Counted from the stretch's first letter, positions 24,628 to 34,137 are shown. The stretch is DNA of 64,000 bases from an uncultured Bacteroidales bacterium (GCA_902768605.1 CACXLY010000003.1:1-64000); one strand, 5' to 3'. The notes: a model not told the origin generated them from the sequence alone. Made by a program: numbers and translations.

Positions 24628-25086
24628 ATGGACACTCTTAACCTTCCGAAAACAGAGCTTAAAGTCACGACAAAGGCCGGGAAGCCTCATGTTTTTGACA
24701 TTTTGAGGCGAAAGTATGTGGCGCTGACGCCCGAAGAATGGGTTCGGCAGCAGTTCGTCCACTATTTGATCGGCCAGAAGGGTTATCCCGCAGAGTGCAT
24801 CGGCAACGAAGTGTCCATCACATTGAACGGCACGAAGAAGCGTTGCGATTCAGTCGTCTATGGCGGACAGGCTGAGCCACTGATGATTATCGAGTACAAG
24901 GCGCCCACTGTTGACATCACGCAGCAGGTCTTCGAGCAGATAAGCCGATACAATATCCGCCTTCGAGTGAAGTGGCTCATCGTGAGCAACGGGCTGCAAC
25001 ATTACTGCTGCCGAATCGACTACGAACAAGGAACCTACCAGTTCGTCGAGGACATCCCGACCTTCGAGGACATCAAGTCGGAGTGA
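24628..25086 (+). CDS. HsdR N-terminal-like nuclease-fold protein
   Basis: 152-aa protein of the 'type I restriction enzyme HsdR N-terminal domain' family (HSDR_N_2). RRKYVALTPEEWVRQQFVHYLI, then KKRCDSVVY and PLMIIEYKAP supply the Asp...Glu-x-Lys pattern of a PD-(D/E)XK fold. No helicase, HsdM or HsdS gene is nearby, so it is not part of a restriction system here. Such stand-alone proteins are common beside holA in Bacteroidales, as seen here. It is divergent from amn. Nuclease activity is possible but not shown. Confidence 0.8.
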   Translation: MDTLNLPKTELKVTTKAGKPHVFDILRRKYVALTPEEWVRQQFVHYLIGQKGYPAECIGNEVSITLNGTKKRCDSVVYGGQAEPLMIIEYKAPTVDITQQVFEQISRYNIRLRVKWLIVSNGLQHYCCRIDYEQGTYQFVEDIPTFEDIKSE

Positions 25087-25174
25087 AGAACGGAAAGAGC
25101 TGTGCGATTGTCGATTTGACAGATTGCAACGGAATTGCCCGCATCACTATCCTTTTGCTATTATTGCACACGTC

Positions 25175-25328
25175 GCAAAGCGAGGCAAAACAGGTTGCAA
25201 AACGTCGAAAATGCCGACGCAACACGATGCGAGAATCGTCGCAACACGTTGCGAGGACCAACGCAACACGTAGCAAAGGCCGACGCAACACGTAGCGTTT
25301 GCACTTCCTTCACGTGGCGTTTACAGAA
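25175..25328. repeat. 22-bp periodic array G
   Basis: Seven units at 25175, 25197, 25219, 25241, 25263, 25285 and 25307. Four consecutive units (25219-25306) carry GCAACACGATGC, GCAACACGTTGC or GCAACACGTAGC plus 10 variable bases; outer units decay. The rest of the 584-bp gap (25087-25174, 25329-25670) shows no gene, only repeated AAGCCATTYT-like motifs near 25490 and 25535. Confidence 0.92.
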
Positions 25329-25670
25329 ATCGCACGTCAAAAAGTGTGCAAAAACACTCAGAAACGCCCCTTTTTGCTAAGTGGAGATGCCAATTTAAAG
25401 TTAAGCGGCTGAAAGGTCAAAAGATTAGAAAGAAAACACCACCTGTAAATCAACCAGTTGCGAGAACAAGGCTTTTTAAGCCATTTTCTTTGAAAAAACG
25501 CCCCAAAGTATGGCATGAGCGATTTCAAGCCATTCTGAACGATTTCCCCGAAAGCAGGATGTAAGCAGAAATAGCGTTTTGATTTACATTTTTCCAAAAG
25601 CAAGAGGCGATACTACGCAACGTCACATCACCCGTTTTACCAAGACCAAGAAGCTTCGACTCCTACCCTA

Positions 25671-26918
25671 CTACCTCATTAGGTGAAGCATCTTGGAAGC
25701 GAATTGCAACAACGGAGTCGGCAAATGATTGAGGACGGTTTTCTTCAGCGAAGGCTTGAAGACGGTCGGCGGCACGGTCCATTTCGCGATTGCCTTTTCT
25801 CTGTCCGCCTTGAAGTCTTGGAAGAAAGCGTCCCTGTCCTGCGAGAAAAAGGTCTGACGGGCAAACAGGGGGTTGTGCTTTATCACGTCGCTGAGCTTGC
25901 AGGGGCGCATCTCCATCGTCGTTTCCAGTTGGGAAACAGCTCTCTCGCCCTTCTGCGTGTTGCAGACAATCGTGGACCAGTTCTTCTTCTGGAATGTGAG
26001 GTCGGGAAAGACGTCGGTAAGACCCTTGAAGTCTGCGATGGTAAGGTCGCCGGGCCTGTGCGGGTCGCGGTACTTGCAGTTTTTTCCGCAGGAGGGGCGA
26101 AGCGCGTTCTGCGAGAGGAAAAGCTGAATGTAGGGGTCTTTCACGACGTAGTGCGTCCCCCTCTTCGTCTCGACCCGGCTGAGATAATCCACTTCGAAAT
26201 GTTTTCTTTTGGCACGGAACTGATAGGCCTTCACCTCTTCTCCGAAGAAGTCAGAAATGCTTTTCATGCACGCCTCGAAGACGCTTGGACTTCCAGCGCC
26301 GTGACAGATGAGGTCGATGGTCAGCAGGTTCTCGTAGTCCTTTCGCAGGAAAGCCTTCAGCCCCGCCACCTGGCAGGGGCATCCACAAAAGACAGCTTTA
26401 CGTCCGGCCTTCAGAGCCTCGCGTATCTCGACGAAGGTGTCCTCTATGGCGCTGCTCACATACTTCGACTTGCAGAGCGGCGCAATCCCCCCGAAGCCTT
26501 TTACGCCGACGTGATGAACGCGCAGGCCGTCCCATGCCGCACCAACGATAAGGGTGTCCGCGTCAGCCCAATGACGGCATATTTCGCTGAAAGCGCCGCC
26601 CGAAGCACTACGCCGCCATATGCCCGCGTCCTTTGAGACGGCGGCGAAAGCCTTCTGATGCATGGGGGCGTCGGCAGTTTGTTCCTGACGCGTAGAGACG
26701 CCGGCTCCTTCTTCTTGACGCTTGGAAGCGTCGGCTCCTATATGAGAAACAGCCGGACAGACCTTCTCGCAGAGTCCGCATTCAATACATGCCTCGCTCG
26801 CATCAGGATAGAGAAAGCCTTCGTCGTCGGCATTCATCGTAATGCAATGCACTGGGCAAGCAGAATAGCACGCGGCGCAACCCGTACAGTTTCCTTTGTC
26901 GCGATTGAACTTCAGCAT
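25671..26918 (-). CDS. coenzyme F420 hydrogenase/dehydrogenase beta-subunit-like 4Fe-4S protein
   Basis: 415-aa protein with two 4Fe-4S motifs at the N terminus, CTGCAACYSACP (11-22) and CIECGLCEKVCP (44-55), followed by the FrhB_FdhB domains (SGGAFSEIC, AVFCGCPCQVAGLKAFL, LICHGAGSPSVFEAC, RPSCGKNCKYRDPHRPGDLTIADF). Members of this family sit in bacterial polysaccharide clusters next to pyruvyl transferases, and the start here overlaps that gene by 1 base. Residues 61-90 are three 10-aa repeats (GADASKRQEE-like) encoded by a 30-bp tandem repeat at 26649-26738; they look like an added linker. The reaction is unknown; probably a redox step in glycan modification. Confidence 0.87.
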   Translation of the reverse strand: MLKFNRDKGNCTGCAACYSACPVHCITMNADDEGFLYPDASEACIECGLCEKVCPAVSHIGADASKRQEEGAGVSTRQEQTADAPMHQKAFAAVSKDAGIWRRSASGGAFSEICRHWADADTLIVGAAWDGLRVHHVGVKGFGGIAPLCKSKYVSSAIEDTFVEIREALKAGRKAVFCGCPCQVAGLKAFLRKDYENLLTIDLICHGAGSPSVFEACMKSISDFFGEEVKAYQFRAKRKHFEVDYLSRVETKRGTHYVVKDPYIQLFLSQNALRPSCGKNCKYRDPHRPGDLTIADFKGLTDVFPDLTFQKKNWSTIVCNTQKGERAVSQLETTMEMRPCKLSDVIKHNPLFARQTFFSQDRDAFFQDFKADREKAIAKWTVPPTVFKPSLKKTVLNHLPTPLLQFASKMLHLMR

Positions 26919-27994
26919 TACCGCAAGGCGTTTTTAAGGAAATCGAGCGACTGGATGCGCAGTTCCTTGAGGCGCCGCTCGAAGATGTCGAAGCTGACGG
27001 GACCGCTTTCGCCAATGTCGTCGTGCAGTCCCAGCACACGCATGCTGTCGCCGAAATACTCTTGCAGCTGGCGGATGCGGGAGTTCTGACAGATAGGGCT
27101 GTCCTCGGCAAAACGGACAAACGTGCGGAAGTCTTTATGGAAGAACAACGAGAATATGGAGCTGTGATACGAGTCGGTCAATACCATCTCAGCATGATGG
27201 ATAAGCCAAATGAAGTGGCCGGCAGTGAGGTTGGTCAGCCGATTCATCCAGGAGGCATCGTCCTTCCTGTCGGACACTCCCACTATCTGCAAGCCATGCT
27301 CCCTGGCATACCTTTCCACCCTCTCCCTGTACGTGTGCTCCTTGTTGAGGAAATAGCAGAAGAGGTACTTGCCGCTCACTCCCTCGACGGGTTGCTCGAT
27401 GTTCTGATAGAACGAGGCATCGTGTAAGAGCGTGGGGTCGAGCACGACGGTCGCATCGATGCCACAAGTCTTCCTCAGCAACTCCTTTCCCTCCGTCTCT
27501 CTTACCGAAACGACATGAAAGCTCTCGAGATGCGTCTTGTATTTGGGGACGAGGTCTGCAGGAATGCTGTTGAGCCCGACGCTCGCTGCATACGACACCT
27601 TGCGAGTCCCCTCCCCTGCAAAAGCAGCGAAATAGACTGGGTTATAGCAGTTTGGGGCCCAAATCTGGTCGGAGCCGCAGACTATGGTGTCGTAGATTCG
27701 GGAAAGCGGAGTCAGCTGTTTTTCATCGGTGACAAGCTTTCCCTGATGAAGATATTTGTGCGAGAAGTAAAGGCGGTCGTATCGGAACCTCTTGAGAAAG
27801 CGTCCCAACGAACAATGCAACAGCAGACGGACGACGTCCTTTGTGTGGTTGGGCCTGCCAAACCTTGGATTGTGATAATTCAGGAATTCGGCGTCGTAAC
27901 CCAACTTGCGGATTGCTTCCTGCAATGCATACGCCTGGAGCACGCTGCCAAAATTCGCATAGTAATGCCACGTTATGATTCCGACTTTTCTCAT
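26918..27994 (-). CDS. polysaccharide pyruvyl transferase family protein
   Basis: 358-aa CsaB/PS_pyruv_trans family protein expected to add ketal-linked pyruvate from phosphoenolpyruvate to a sugar of the exopolysaccharide. Motifs: GIITWHYYANFGSVLQAYAL, TIVCGSDQIWAPN, SYAASVGLNSIP, VSVRETEGKELL, VVLDPTLL, and ILTDSYHSSIFSLFF-like active-site His. It overlaps the flippase gene upstream by 4 bp and the 4Fe-4S gene downstream by 1 base. Confidence 0.9.
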   Translation of the reverse strand: MRKVGIITWHYYANFGSVLQAYALQEAIRKLGYDAEFLNYHNPRFGRPNHTKDVVRLLLHCSLGRFLKRFRYDRLYFSHKYLHQGKLVTDEKQLTPLSRIYDTIVCGSDQIWAPNCYNPVYFAAFAGEGTRKVSYAASVGLNSIPADLVPKYKTHLESFHVVSVRETEGKELLRKTCGIDATVVLDPTLLHDASFYQNIEQPVEGVSGKYLFCYFLNKEHTYRERVERYAREHGLQIVGVSDRKDDASWMNRLTNLTAGHFIWLIHHAEMVLTDSYHSSIFSLFFHKDFRTFVRFAEDSPICQNSRIRQLQEYFGDSMRVLGLHDDIGESGPVSFDIFERRLKELRIQSLDFLKNALR

Positions 27995-29436
27995 TTACCT
28001 TTCTTCCTTAACTCCTTCATATAGTTGATAATATATACAAAGCTGTCGAGCTTCAAGAGGTGACAGAACAAGCTGTAGGACGCTACGCCCACAACGACCT
28101 GAAGCGCAAGCAACGGGATATTGCTAAGCGGCAGGAAACAGCAGGCATATACGACAGCTCCCATCAGCAGCGCAGCCACCAGGGTCGGCATGATGTCCAT
28201 CAACTGCTCCCATACGCCATAGTTCACGAGCTTCTTGCTCGGAGAGAGGTTGATGGCAATGCAGATAACATTATACAGCACGATACCCCACGCCACAGCA
28301 TAGACGTTTATCATGAAGCTGACAACAAGGATAATGGCCTCGATGACCTTCTTGATTATCTCGAGCTTCAGGATGATATTGCTATAGCCTAAGGACTTGA
28401 TACCCGTCGTGTTGACATTCTGAATGGGCATCAACAGGAAGACGATGCAGAAAATCTGTATGAAGGGAACGGCGGGCAGCCATTTCTCCGTAAGCAACGC
28501 CAAGACAAGTTCTTTCGCCACAACGATGAAACCAATCAGGAGCGGCGCAACAAACAAGTAACTGACCCCGACGCTGCGACGTATCATCTGCTTCACGCGC
28601 AACTTGTTGTCCTGTTCTTCGGAAAGCGTGGGCAGCAAAACGGTGTCGATGGAAACCGTCACGTTATTCATTATCAGCGACGGGAGCGACTTGCCCCTGT
28701 CGAAAAAGGCAAGCGAGGCAGGCTGGTAAAGCTTGCCTATCACAAGGCTGCGGATATCACCATAGATGGCAATGATGAAGTTCGTAAGGAATATCTTCCA
28801 TCCGTAATCGAACAGTCCCACAAAACGCTCCTTCGAAAAGACAAACGTGGGATACCATCTGACGAAAAACAACATCGCTATGCAACAGAACAGCGAGCTC
28901 GTCAACGTATGTCCCACAAGCGCCCAAACGCCATAGCCCCCATAAGCCATCACGATGCCGATGATACCAGACAGGACTATCGCTATGCCGTTCACATAAA
29001 ACAGTTTGCGGAACAGCATCTTACGCGACACATAGGCTCGCTGCACGGAATTGAACGAGAAGAAGAAGATGTTCAGACCCAACACTCGAAGCACGGGCGT
29101 CAGGATATCGTTGTTATAAAAAGAGGAAATGAGCGGCGCACATGCAAACAATATCAGATACATCACTCCGGCCATTGCCAGACAGAACCAGAAAATCGTC
29201 GAGAAGTCAGTCTGGTCGGCATCCTTCTTCTGTATCAGCGCCGTGTTGAATCCGCCGTCGATGATGACGTTGGCGATGTTGACGAAAACCAGGATAATCG
29301 CAATGATGCCGTAATCGCTCGGCATCAGGATGCGTGCCAGAATGACGGAAATGACAAAGGCCACCAACTGGGAACTGAAACGTTCCAGCAGCTTCCATAT
29401 CATTGAACTTATTACCGTCTTGCTACTAAATGCCAT
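27991..29436 (-). CDS. lipopolysaccharide/exopolysaccharide flippase (Wzx-like)
   Basis: 481-aa MATE/MVF-fold membrane protein with about 12-14 helices. Motifs of the WzxC/RfbX group: SSMIWKLLERFSSQLVAFVISVILARILMPSDYGII, VNIANVIIDGGFNTALIQKKDADQ-type segment and FLLMPIQNVNTTGIKSLGYSN. It would flip the undecaprenyl-linked repeat unit across the inner membrane. 6 bp after the glycosyltransferase gene. Confidence 0.92.
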   Translation of the reverse strand: MAFSSKTVISSMIWKLLERFSSQLVAFVISVILARILMPSDYGIIAIILVFVNIANVIIDGGFNTALIQKKDADQTDFSTIFWFCLAMAGVMYLILFACAPLISSFYNNDILTPVLRVLGLNIFFFSFNSVQRAYVSRKMLFRKLFYVNGIAIVLSGIIGIVMAYGGYGVWALVGHTLTSSLFCCIAMLFFVRWYPTFVFSKERFVGLFDYGWKIFLTNFIIAIYGDIRSLVIGKLYQPASLAFFDRGKSLPSLIMNNVTVSIDTVLLPTLSEEQDNKLRVKQMIRRSVGVSYLFVAPLLIGFIVVAKELVLALLTEKWLPAVPFIQIFCIVFLLMPIQNVNTTGIKSLGYSNIILKLEIIKKVIEAIILVVSFMINVYAVAWGIVLYNVICIAINLSPSKKLVNYGVWEQLMDIMPTLVAALLMGAVVYACCFLPLSNIPLLALQVVVGVASYSLFCHLLKLDSFVYIINYMKELRKKGK

Positions 29437-29442
29437 TCTCTC

Positions 29443-30546
29443 TTAAATACTTAAACTCTTAAACACCTTTTCCCAACTTTCCTGCCAACGCTCGAGCGAG
29501 AAAGCTTCCTTCGCACAGATGTACGCATTGGCCTGCAGTCTGGCACGGAGAGAAGTGTCCTCGACCAACGCCTTCAGAGCATCGTAGAGTTCCTCCTCGT
29601 CGGGACTTATCATCAAGCCATTGTAGCCGTTCAGCACAATATTCGTCATGCCGCCCACGTTCGTACACACCACCGCGCAGCCCGATGCCATAGCCTCCAG
29701 GAGGGACAACGACGTGCCTTCCGAACCAATCGTGGGAACCACGGCAATGTCCTTGTCTTCATGAATGCGCAGGCTCTCGTTGCTGCTAAAGGTCGTGAAG
29801 CGTACGTTCTTAAACGAATCCAATTTCCCGTGCATGTAGTCGGCATCAGGTCCCGTGCCCGCTATCGTCACGTTGATGTCGTCATGCTCTTTCAAGAGCC
29901 TTTCCATTACATTGGCAAAGAGGCGCGTGCCACGATGCGGGAAGAAACGGCGGGCAAAGATGATGTTGATGCCATCATGCTGCTTCTCCGGTTTCGCAGG
30001 AGGAATGGCCGTGAAGTTCGGGATAAAGACATGCTTCACTTTCGGGTAGGGCGTGATGGCCCGGTGCCAGTTGATGAAGTTGTTGTCAACGCACACCAGC
30101 TTGTCAACTTTGCTGACGCGCTCCATTATCTTCCAGGCATTCATGCACTTCTTTATATAGCCTTTCAAATAAGGAGTCCCTTCTTTGGGGACGTCCCAAA
30201 AGATGCCGTGCTGTATGGCTACCGTCCAGCAAGGTATCCGCCGGGCGATGCTGGTCTCGCAACCATAGAGCAGAAGGTCGTTCTTCAGGTCTATATGCGG
30301 CATCGCAGCGTCAAGCAACACCTTCCCTACCCGACTGCCAAAGCTTTCCGGATGCGGGATGCCATACACATCGCAGCCATCCAGCTCCTTATGGAAATCC
30401 TTGGAAGAACGCTGATAGACTGTCACCTCGTAGCCACATCGCCGCAAGACCGGTATCAGGTTGAAAAGGTATGTCTGGATGCCGCCAATGGACATGACCT
30501 CTCCTTCGGGATTCAAATAATTATAGTATATAATGTGTGCGCGCAT
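29443..30546 (-). CDS. glycosyltransferase family 4
   Basis: 367-aa GT-B enzyme. N-terminal GGIQTYLFNLIPVLRRCGYEVTVYQR, donor-domain IIFARRFFPHRGTRLFANVMERL, VTIAGTGPDADYM, and the nucleotide-sugar motif EGTSLSLLEAMASGCAVVCTNVGG (E-x7-E). Cytoplasmic, adding a sugar to the repeat unit; specificity not predictable. Between wecB and wzx-like genes in the same operon. Confidence 0.92.
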   Translation of the reverse strand: MRAHIIYYNYLNPEGEVMSIGGIQTYLFNLIPVLRRCGYEVTVYQRSSKDFHKELDGCDVYGIPHPESFGSRVGKVLLDAAMPHIDLKNDLLLYGCETSIARRIPCWTVAIQHGIFWDVPKEGTPYLKGYIKKCMNAWKIMERVSKVDKLVCVDNNFINWHRAITPYPKVKHVFIPNFTAIPPAKPEKQHDGINIIFARRFFPHRGTRLFANVMERLLKEHDDINVTIAGTGPDADYMHGKLDSFKNVRFTTFSSNESLRIHEDKDIAVVPTIGSEGTSLSLLEAMASGCAVVCTNVGGMTNIVLNGYNGLMISPDEEELYDALKALVEDTSLRARLQANAYICAKEAFSLERWQESWEKVFKSLSI

Positions 30547-30567
30547 TGTCTTGAAAGGTGTGTTTCT

Positions 30568-31743
30568 TTAATAAACATAAGGCGCCACATCCTCGCCATT
30601 GAGAATACGTGCGATGCGCTGGCATGCCTTTCCGTCGCCATAAGGATTGACGGCTTTGCTCATCGTCTCGTATGCCACTGGATCGTCGAGCAGAGTGCTG
30701 ACTTCACTGATGATGAGGTCGTGGTTAGTGCCGACGAGATGAACGGTTCCGCTTTCGAGTGCCTCGGGTCGTTCCGTCGTGTCGCGCATCACCAGCACAG
30801 GCTTGCCCAGCCCGGGCGCCTCCTCCTGAATGCCTCCGGAGTCGGTAAGCACGACGGTTGACTTCTCCATGAGATACACGAACTCGAGATATTGCAGAGG
30901 CTCGATGAAGAACATGTTGCCCAAGTTCTGCAGGTTCTCCCCAAAGACTTCGTGGATTGGCTTGCGAACGTTGGGGTTGAGGTGCATGGGATAGACGAAG
31001 TCCACATCGGGGTACTGCTTGGTGAGGTCCTTGATGGCTGTCACCATGTTGATGAATCCCTCTCCGAAGTTCTCGCGACGGTGCCCCGTGATGAGTACAA
31101 GCCTGCGACCTTCTGCAAGGCGTGTCACATCATATCCTGCCTTCTGAAGGATGACTTCCTGCTCTTTTGCCAATGCTGAATCGTTCTGCAATCTGTCGAC
31201 AACCATGTGGAGTGCATCGATGACGGTATTGCCGGTCACGTAGATGTTCCCACGCGCATTTTCTTGCTGCAAGTTGTTTCTGCTGAGCGGTGTCGGGCTG
31301 AAGTTATAGGTGGCGATACGTCCTGTTATCTGCCGGTTCATCTCTTCCGGCCAAGGACTGTAGATGTTGTGTGTGCGCAGTCCTGCCTCGACGTGCCCCA
31401 CGGGTATCTGCTGGTAGAAGGCCGCAAGGGCTGTGGCCGTGGATGTGGTGGTGTCGCCATGAACGAGGACGACATCGGGCTTGTACTGCTTGAAGACATC
31501 CCTCATGCCGAGAATGACGCGACTGGTGATGTCGTAGAGGTCTTGCCCCTGCTGCATGATGTTGAGGTCGTAGTCGGGCACGATGTCGAAGATGCGGAGC
31601 ACCTGGTCGAGCATTTCACGATGCTGACCGGTGACGCAAACAGTCGTCTCGAATTCGTCGGGATGTTTCTGCAGTTCCTTGACGAGAGGTGCCATTTTAA
31701 TGGCTTCGGGTCGCGTCCCGAATACCAACATGATATGCTTCAT
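30568..31743 (-). CDS. wecB: UDP-N-acetylglucosamine 2-epimerase (non-hydrolysing)
   Basis: 391-aa enzyme interconverting UDP-GlcNAc and UDP-ManNAc. Motifs: MLVFGTRPEAIKMAPL, VLVHGDTTTSTATALAAFY, VGHVEAGLRT, ITGHRREN and LTDSGGIQEEAPGLGKPVLVMRDTTERPEA. Normal length. Overlaps the polymerase stop by 4 bp. Suggests ManNAc or a derivative in the polymer; a wecC dehydrogenase is not in the window. Confidence 0.95.
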   Translation of the reverse strand: MKHIMLVFGTRPEAIKMAPLVKELQKHPDEFETTVCVTGQHREMLDQVLRIFDIVPDYDLNIMQQGQDLYDITSRVILGMRDVFKQYKPDVVLVHGDTTTSTATALAAFYQQIPVGHVEAGLRTHNIYSPWPEEMNRQITGRIATYNFSPTPLSRNNLQQENARGNIYVTGNTVIDALHMVVDRLQNDSALAKEQEVILQKAGYDVTRLAEGRRLVLITGHRRENFGEGFINMVTAIKDLTKQYPDVDFVYPMHLNPNVRKPIHEVFGENLQNLGNMFFIEPLQYLEFVYLMEKSTVVLTDSGGIQEEAPGLGKPVLVMRDTTERPEALESGTVHLVGTNHDLIISEVSTLLDDPVAYETMSKAVNPYGDGKACQRIARILNGEDVAPYVY

Positions 31744-32963
31744 AATTTACTATTTGACAATTTATAATTAATAATTTCAGTCATGCAAACTCCTATGAAC
31801 ATATAGAAATAGGGTTCGAGGAGGAAGGTATTGCTAAAAAGCAGTTTGAGGATACTGATGGAAAACATGTAGATGATGAAGATCTGTCGCTTCGTTCCTC
31901 TTGAAAGCCAAAAGGCCATGACGAATAATGCTGCCAGGAGGAACAACAGGATATAGCCGAGGAAATATCCGAACGTGACGGCAAGGTCGAGAGGCAGGAA
32001 ATGTGCATAGACGATATTATAGTTATTAGAGCCAAAAGCACCGAGGCCCCAGAAGTGGTCGCCTTTTTCCATTATCTCCTCCAGTTCATCCCTGATGATG
32101 CTTCTTGTAGAGTAATTGCCCAATTCGCCCGTCACCAGATTCTCCAAGATGCGGGTACTGAGATTGAGATTCATGAAAAGGAATGTGATATAATAAAGGG
32201 TGGAGTTGAGGGTAGCAAGGAACAGGGCGAAGAGTGTCACGATGCCTGTCTTGACATAAATGGCACCCTTGAAATTCATGTAGAAGAAGAAATAGATGAT
32301 GCCAAAGAAGGCAAGAGCGAGAAACGGTCCTCGGGTTCCACACGACAGCAGGAACAATATGCCGACAGCCACTACAAGCAATTTCCAAATCCTGAACTTC
32401 TGCATAGTCGACCACATGAGAAACAGGACGTGAGGAAGGGCTGCATAGGATGCATTCATGTTGTCGTTGCCCATGACTGCATCTGCCACCTTGTTGATAG
32501 GCGACAGCACGAAGTAATAGAATATGTCGGCAAAGATACAGATGGCAGACAGGAATACGAGCATGTTCCAAAGGTGCTCTATGTCTATGAGCCTGCCTAT
32601 AAAATAATATGTGAATACGCAAAAGATGCAAATGGAGATGTTCTCGTCGAGAAAAGGTGCGTTTTCGGGAAAGAACACATAGCACGAGAGCAGATAGAGC
32701 GCATTCAGAAGATAGAAGATATAGTCAAAGAGACTGAATCTGTTGATGAGTGCAGGCAAGGAACATACGACAGTAAGAACTACGCTGATAGCAATAGCCT
32801 TGTCAATATGTTCCTCGCCGATAAAAGGCAGACGGATATAGACTCCTCTCATGTAATGAAGCAATAAGGGAGCCCACGCGATGCACAACAGGATGTCGAG
32901 CATCAGTTCCTTATAGAAAGGTATATATACGCCTTCCGCTATCTTGAGTTTTACACAGTCCAA
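31740..32963 (-). CDS. O-antigen/exopolysaccharide polymerase (Wzy-like)
   Basis: 407-aa membrane protein with about 11-12 predicted helices and a large loop near residues 270-320 (LENLVTGELGNYSTRSIIRDELEEIM, GLGAFGSNNY). The segment LFLLSCGTRGPFLALAF is typical of O-antigen polymerases/ligases. It would join repeat units at the periplasmic face. It lies between wzz-like and wecB genes with 2-bp and 4-bp junctions. Confidence 0.85.
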   Translation of the reverse strand: MDCVKLKIAEGVYIPFYKELMLDILLCIAWAPLLLHYMRGVYIRLPFIGEEHIDKAIAISVVLTVVCSLPALINRFSLFDYIFYLLNALYLLSCYVFFPENAPFLDENISICIFCVFTYYFIGRLIDIEHLWNMLVFLSAICIFADIFYYFVLSPINKVADAVMGNDNMNASYAALPHVLFLMWSTMQKFRIWKLLVVAVGILFLLSCGTRGPFLALAFFGIIYFFFYMNFKGAIYVKTGIVTLFALFLATLNSTLYYITFLFMNLNLSTRILENLVTGELGNYSTRSIIRDELEEIMEKGDHFWGLGAFGSNNYNIVYAHFLPLDLAVTFGYFLGYILLFLLAALFVMAFWLSRGTKRQIFIIYMFSISILKLLFSNTFLLEPYFYMFIGVCMTEIINYKLSNSKL

Positions 32964-32965
32964 CT

Positions 32966-34132
32966 TCAGTTCCTCTTGATGACTATGAGTTTCTTCAAAT
33001 CCTTACGCATCAGATACATGGAAGTGAACACCGTTGCAAAGAACAGCATACAGATGATGAACATCATCCTCTTGGGCCCAGCGGGGAGGACGGGCACCGT
33101 GGCGCACTTCAACGTGGTGAAGGCGGGGGTCTTTTCCTGCAGCCTTACCTTTGCTTCCGTGAGCTGCGTCTCCATCGCCGAAAGGGAATTCAGCTTGAAG
33201 GACATGTCGCTCTGCAGCTTGTCCTGCACGCTCTGAATGGTCTGCAAGATGACGTTTCTGTGCGAATCGCAATAGCGGCTGTAGCGCTCCATCGCATCAT
33301 AGTACTCGATTTCCGCGCTGTCGCGCAAATGCTGATAATGCGCGACGTCTTCCTTGGCTTTACTCGTACGGTACTGTGTGATGAAGTCCTGCAGGCGTTG
33401 CTTTACGCTATCGGCCATAGTGGCGCAGACGAGCGGGTCCTGGTCTTTGACGCTAACGGTAATGACATTATTCTTGTTGCTTACCGTACAGCTGATATGC
33501 CCCATGATGTAGTACATCAGGTCATAGTCGCTGCGATTCATCATGAAGGGATTAACCCCAGTGGCCCCAGCGGCTCGCGGCGTCTTGTCCTCTTCGGCAA
33601 ACCACGACTTGATGGTGCCTCTGACGTAGTAATAGGGGCGGGTCAGCATATTCTTCTTCTGATGCTTCTTCATATAAGTGAAGTAGTCAGTGGATATGTC
33701 GCCCTCCTTCGTGGTTATATGGATGTTGTACAGCCCTACGATAAACTCCGGGTTCTCGAAGAGTTCCGGATAGAGCATCGGATAGATGGCATCCTGATTT
33801 TCCGTCCCGCCGACATTGAAGCCGAACGTTGAGGCAAGGCTGGAGAGTCCGCCGACCGACTGGTCTCCGTTCATCTCCGGCGCGAGCTTTACGGCACAAG
33901 TATAGTAACGCGGCTGAGGGAAAATCCAAATGCAGGAGAGGACGAACGTCACGGCCCACACCTTAAAGAATGTGCGGCGCTTGTCCCAAAGGATATGAAA
34001 TATTTGGGTAAGGTCAATGACTTGTCCGTTATCAGTTGTCCGTTGTCCGTTGTCGGTGGTCAGTTGTCCGTTGTCGGTGGTCTGTTGTCCGTTGTCGGTG
34101 GTCTGTTGTCCGTTGTCTTTTATCTGTTCCAT
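32966..34132 (-). CDS. Wzz-type chain-length determinant with repetitive N terminus
   Basis: 388-aa inner membrane protein: cytoplasmic start, TM1 (about 54-75, FKVWAVTFVLSCIWIF), a long periplasmic coiled region, and TM2 (about 355-375, MMFIICMLFFATVFTSMYL) followed by a basic tail. It controls polymer length together with the polymerase. Unusually, residues 5-37 are five 7-aa repeats (TTDNGQQ type) encoded by a 21-bp minisatellite; the usual family start (VIDLTQIFHILW) only follows. The start is 5 bp after the stop of the export gene, so it is supported, and no later ATG exists before TM1. No kinase domain. Confidence 0.87.
   Translation of the reverse strand: MEQIKDNGQQTTDNGQQTTDNGQLTTDNGQRTTDNGQVIDLTQIFHILWDKRRTFFKVWAVTFVLSCIWIFPQPRYYTCAVKLAPEMNGDQSVGGLSSLASTFGFNVGGTENQDAIYPMLYPELFENPEFIVGLYNIHITTKEGDISTDYFTYMKKHQKKNMLTRPYYYVRGTIKSWFAEEDKTPRAAGATGVNPFMMNRSDYDLMYYIMGHISCTVSNKNNVITVSVKDQDPLVCATMADSVKQRLQDFITQYRTSKAKEDVAHYQHLRDSAEIEYYDAMERYSRYCDSHRNVILQTIQSVQDKLQSDMSFKLNSLSAMETQLTEAKVRLQEKTPAFTTLKCATVPVLPAGPKRMMFIICMLFFATVFTSMYLMRKDLKKLIVIKRN
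34022..34118 (-). repeat. 21-bp tandem repeat encoding the Wzz N terminus
   Basis: About 4.5 copies of a 21-bp unit (ACAACGGACAACAGACCACC-like on the minus strand), in frame with wzz. The same ACAACAGACAACGGAC string appears in the untranslated leader at 8755-8775. Confidence 0.85.
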
Positions 34133-34137
34133 GATGC

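Noticed and set aside
8098..25328. 22-bp arrays as CRISPR arrays
   Set aside because: Units are degenerate, contiguous and too short; there are no constant repeats with unique spacers of 30 bp or more, and no cas genes.
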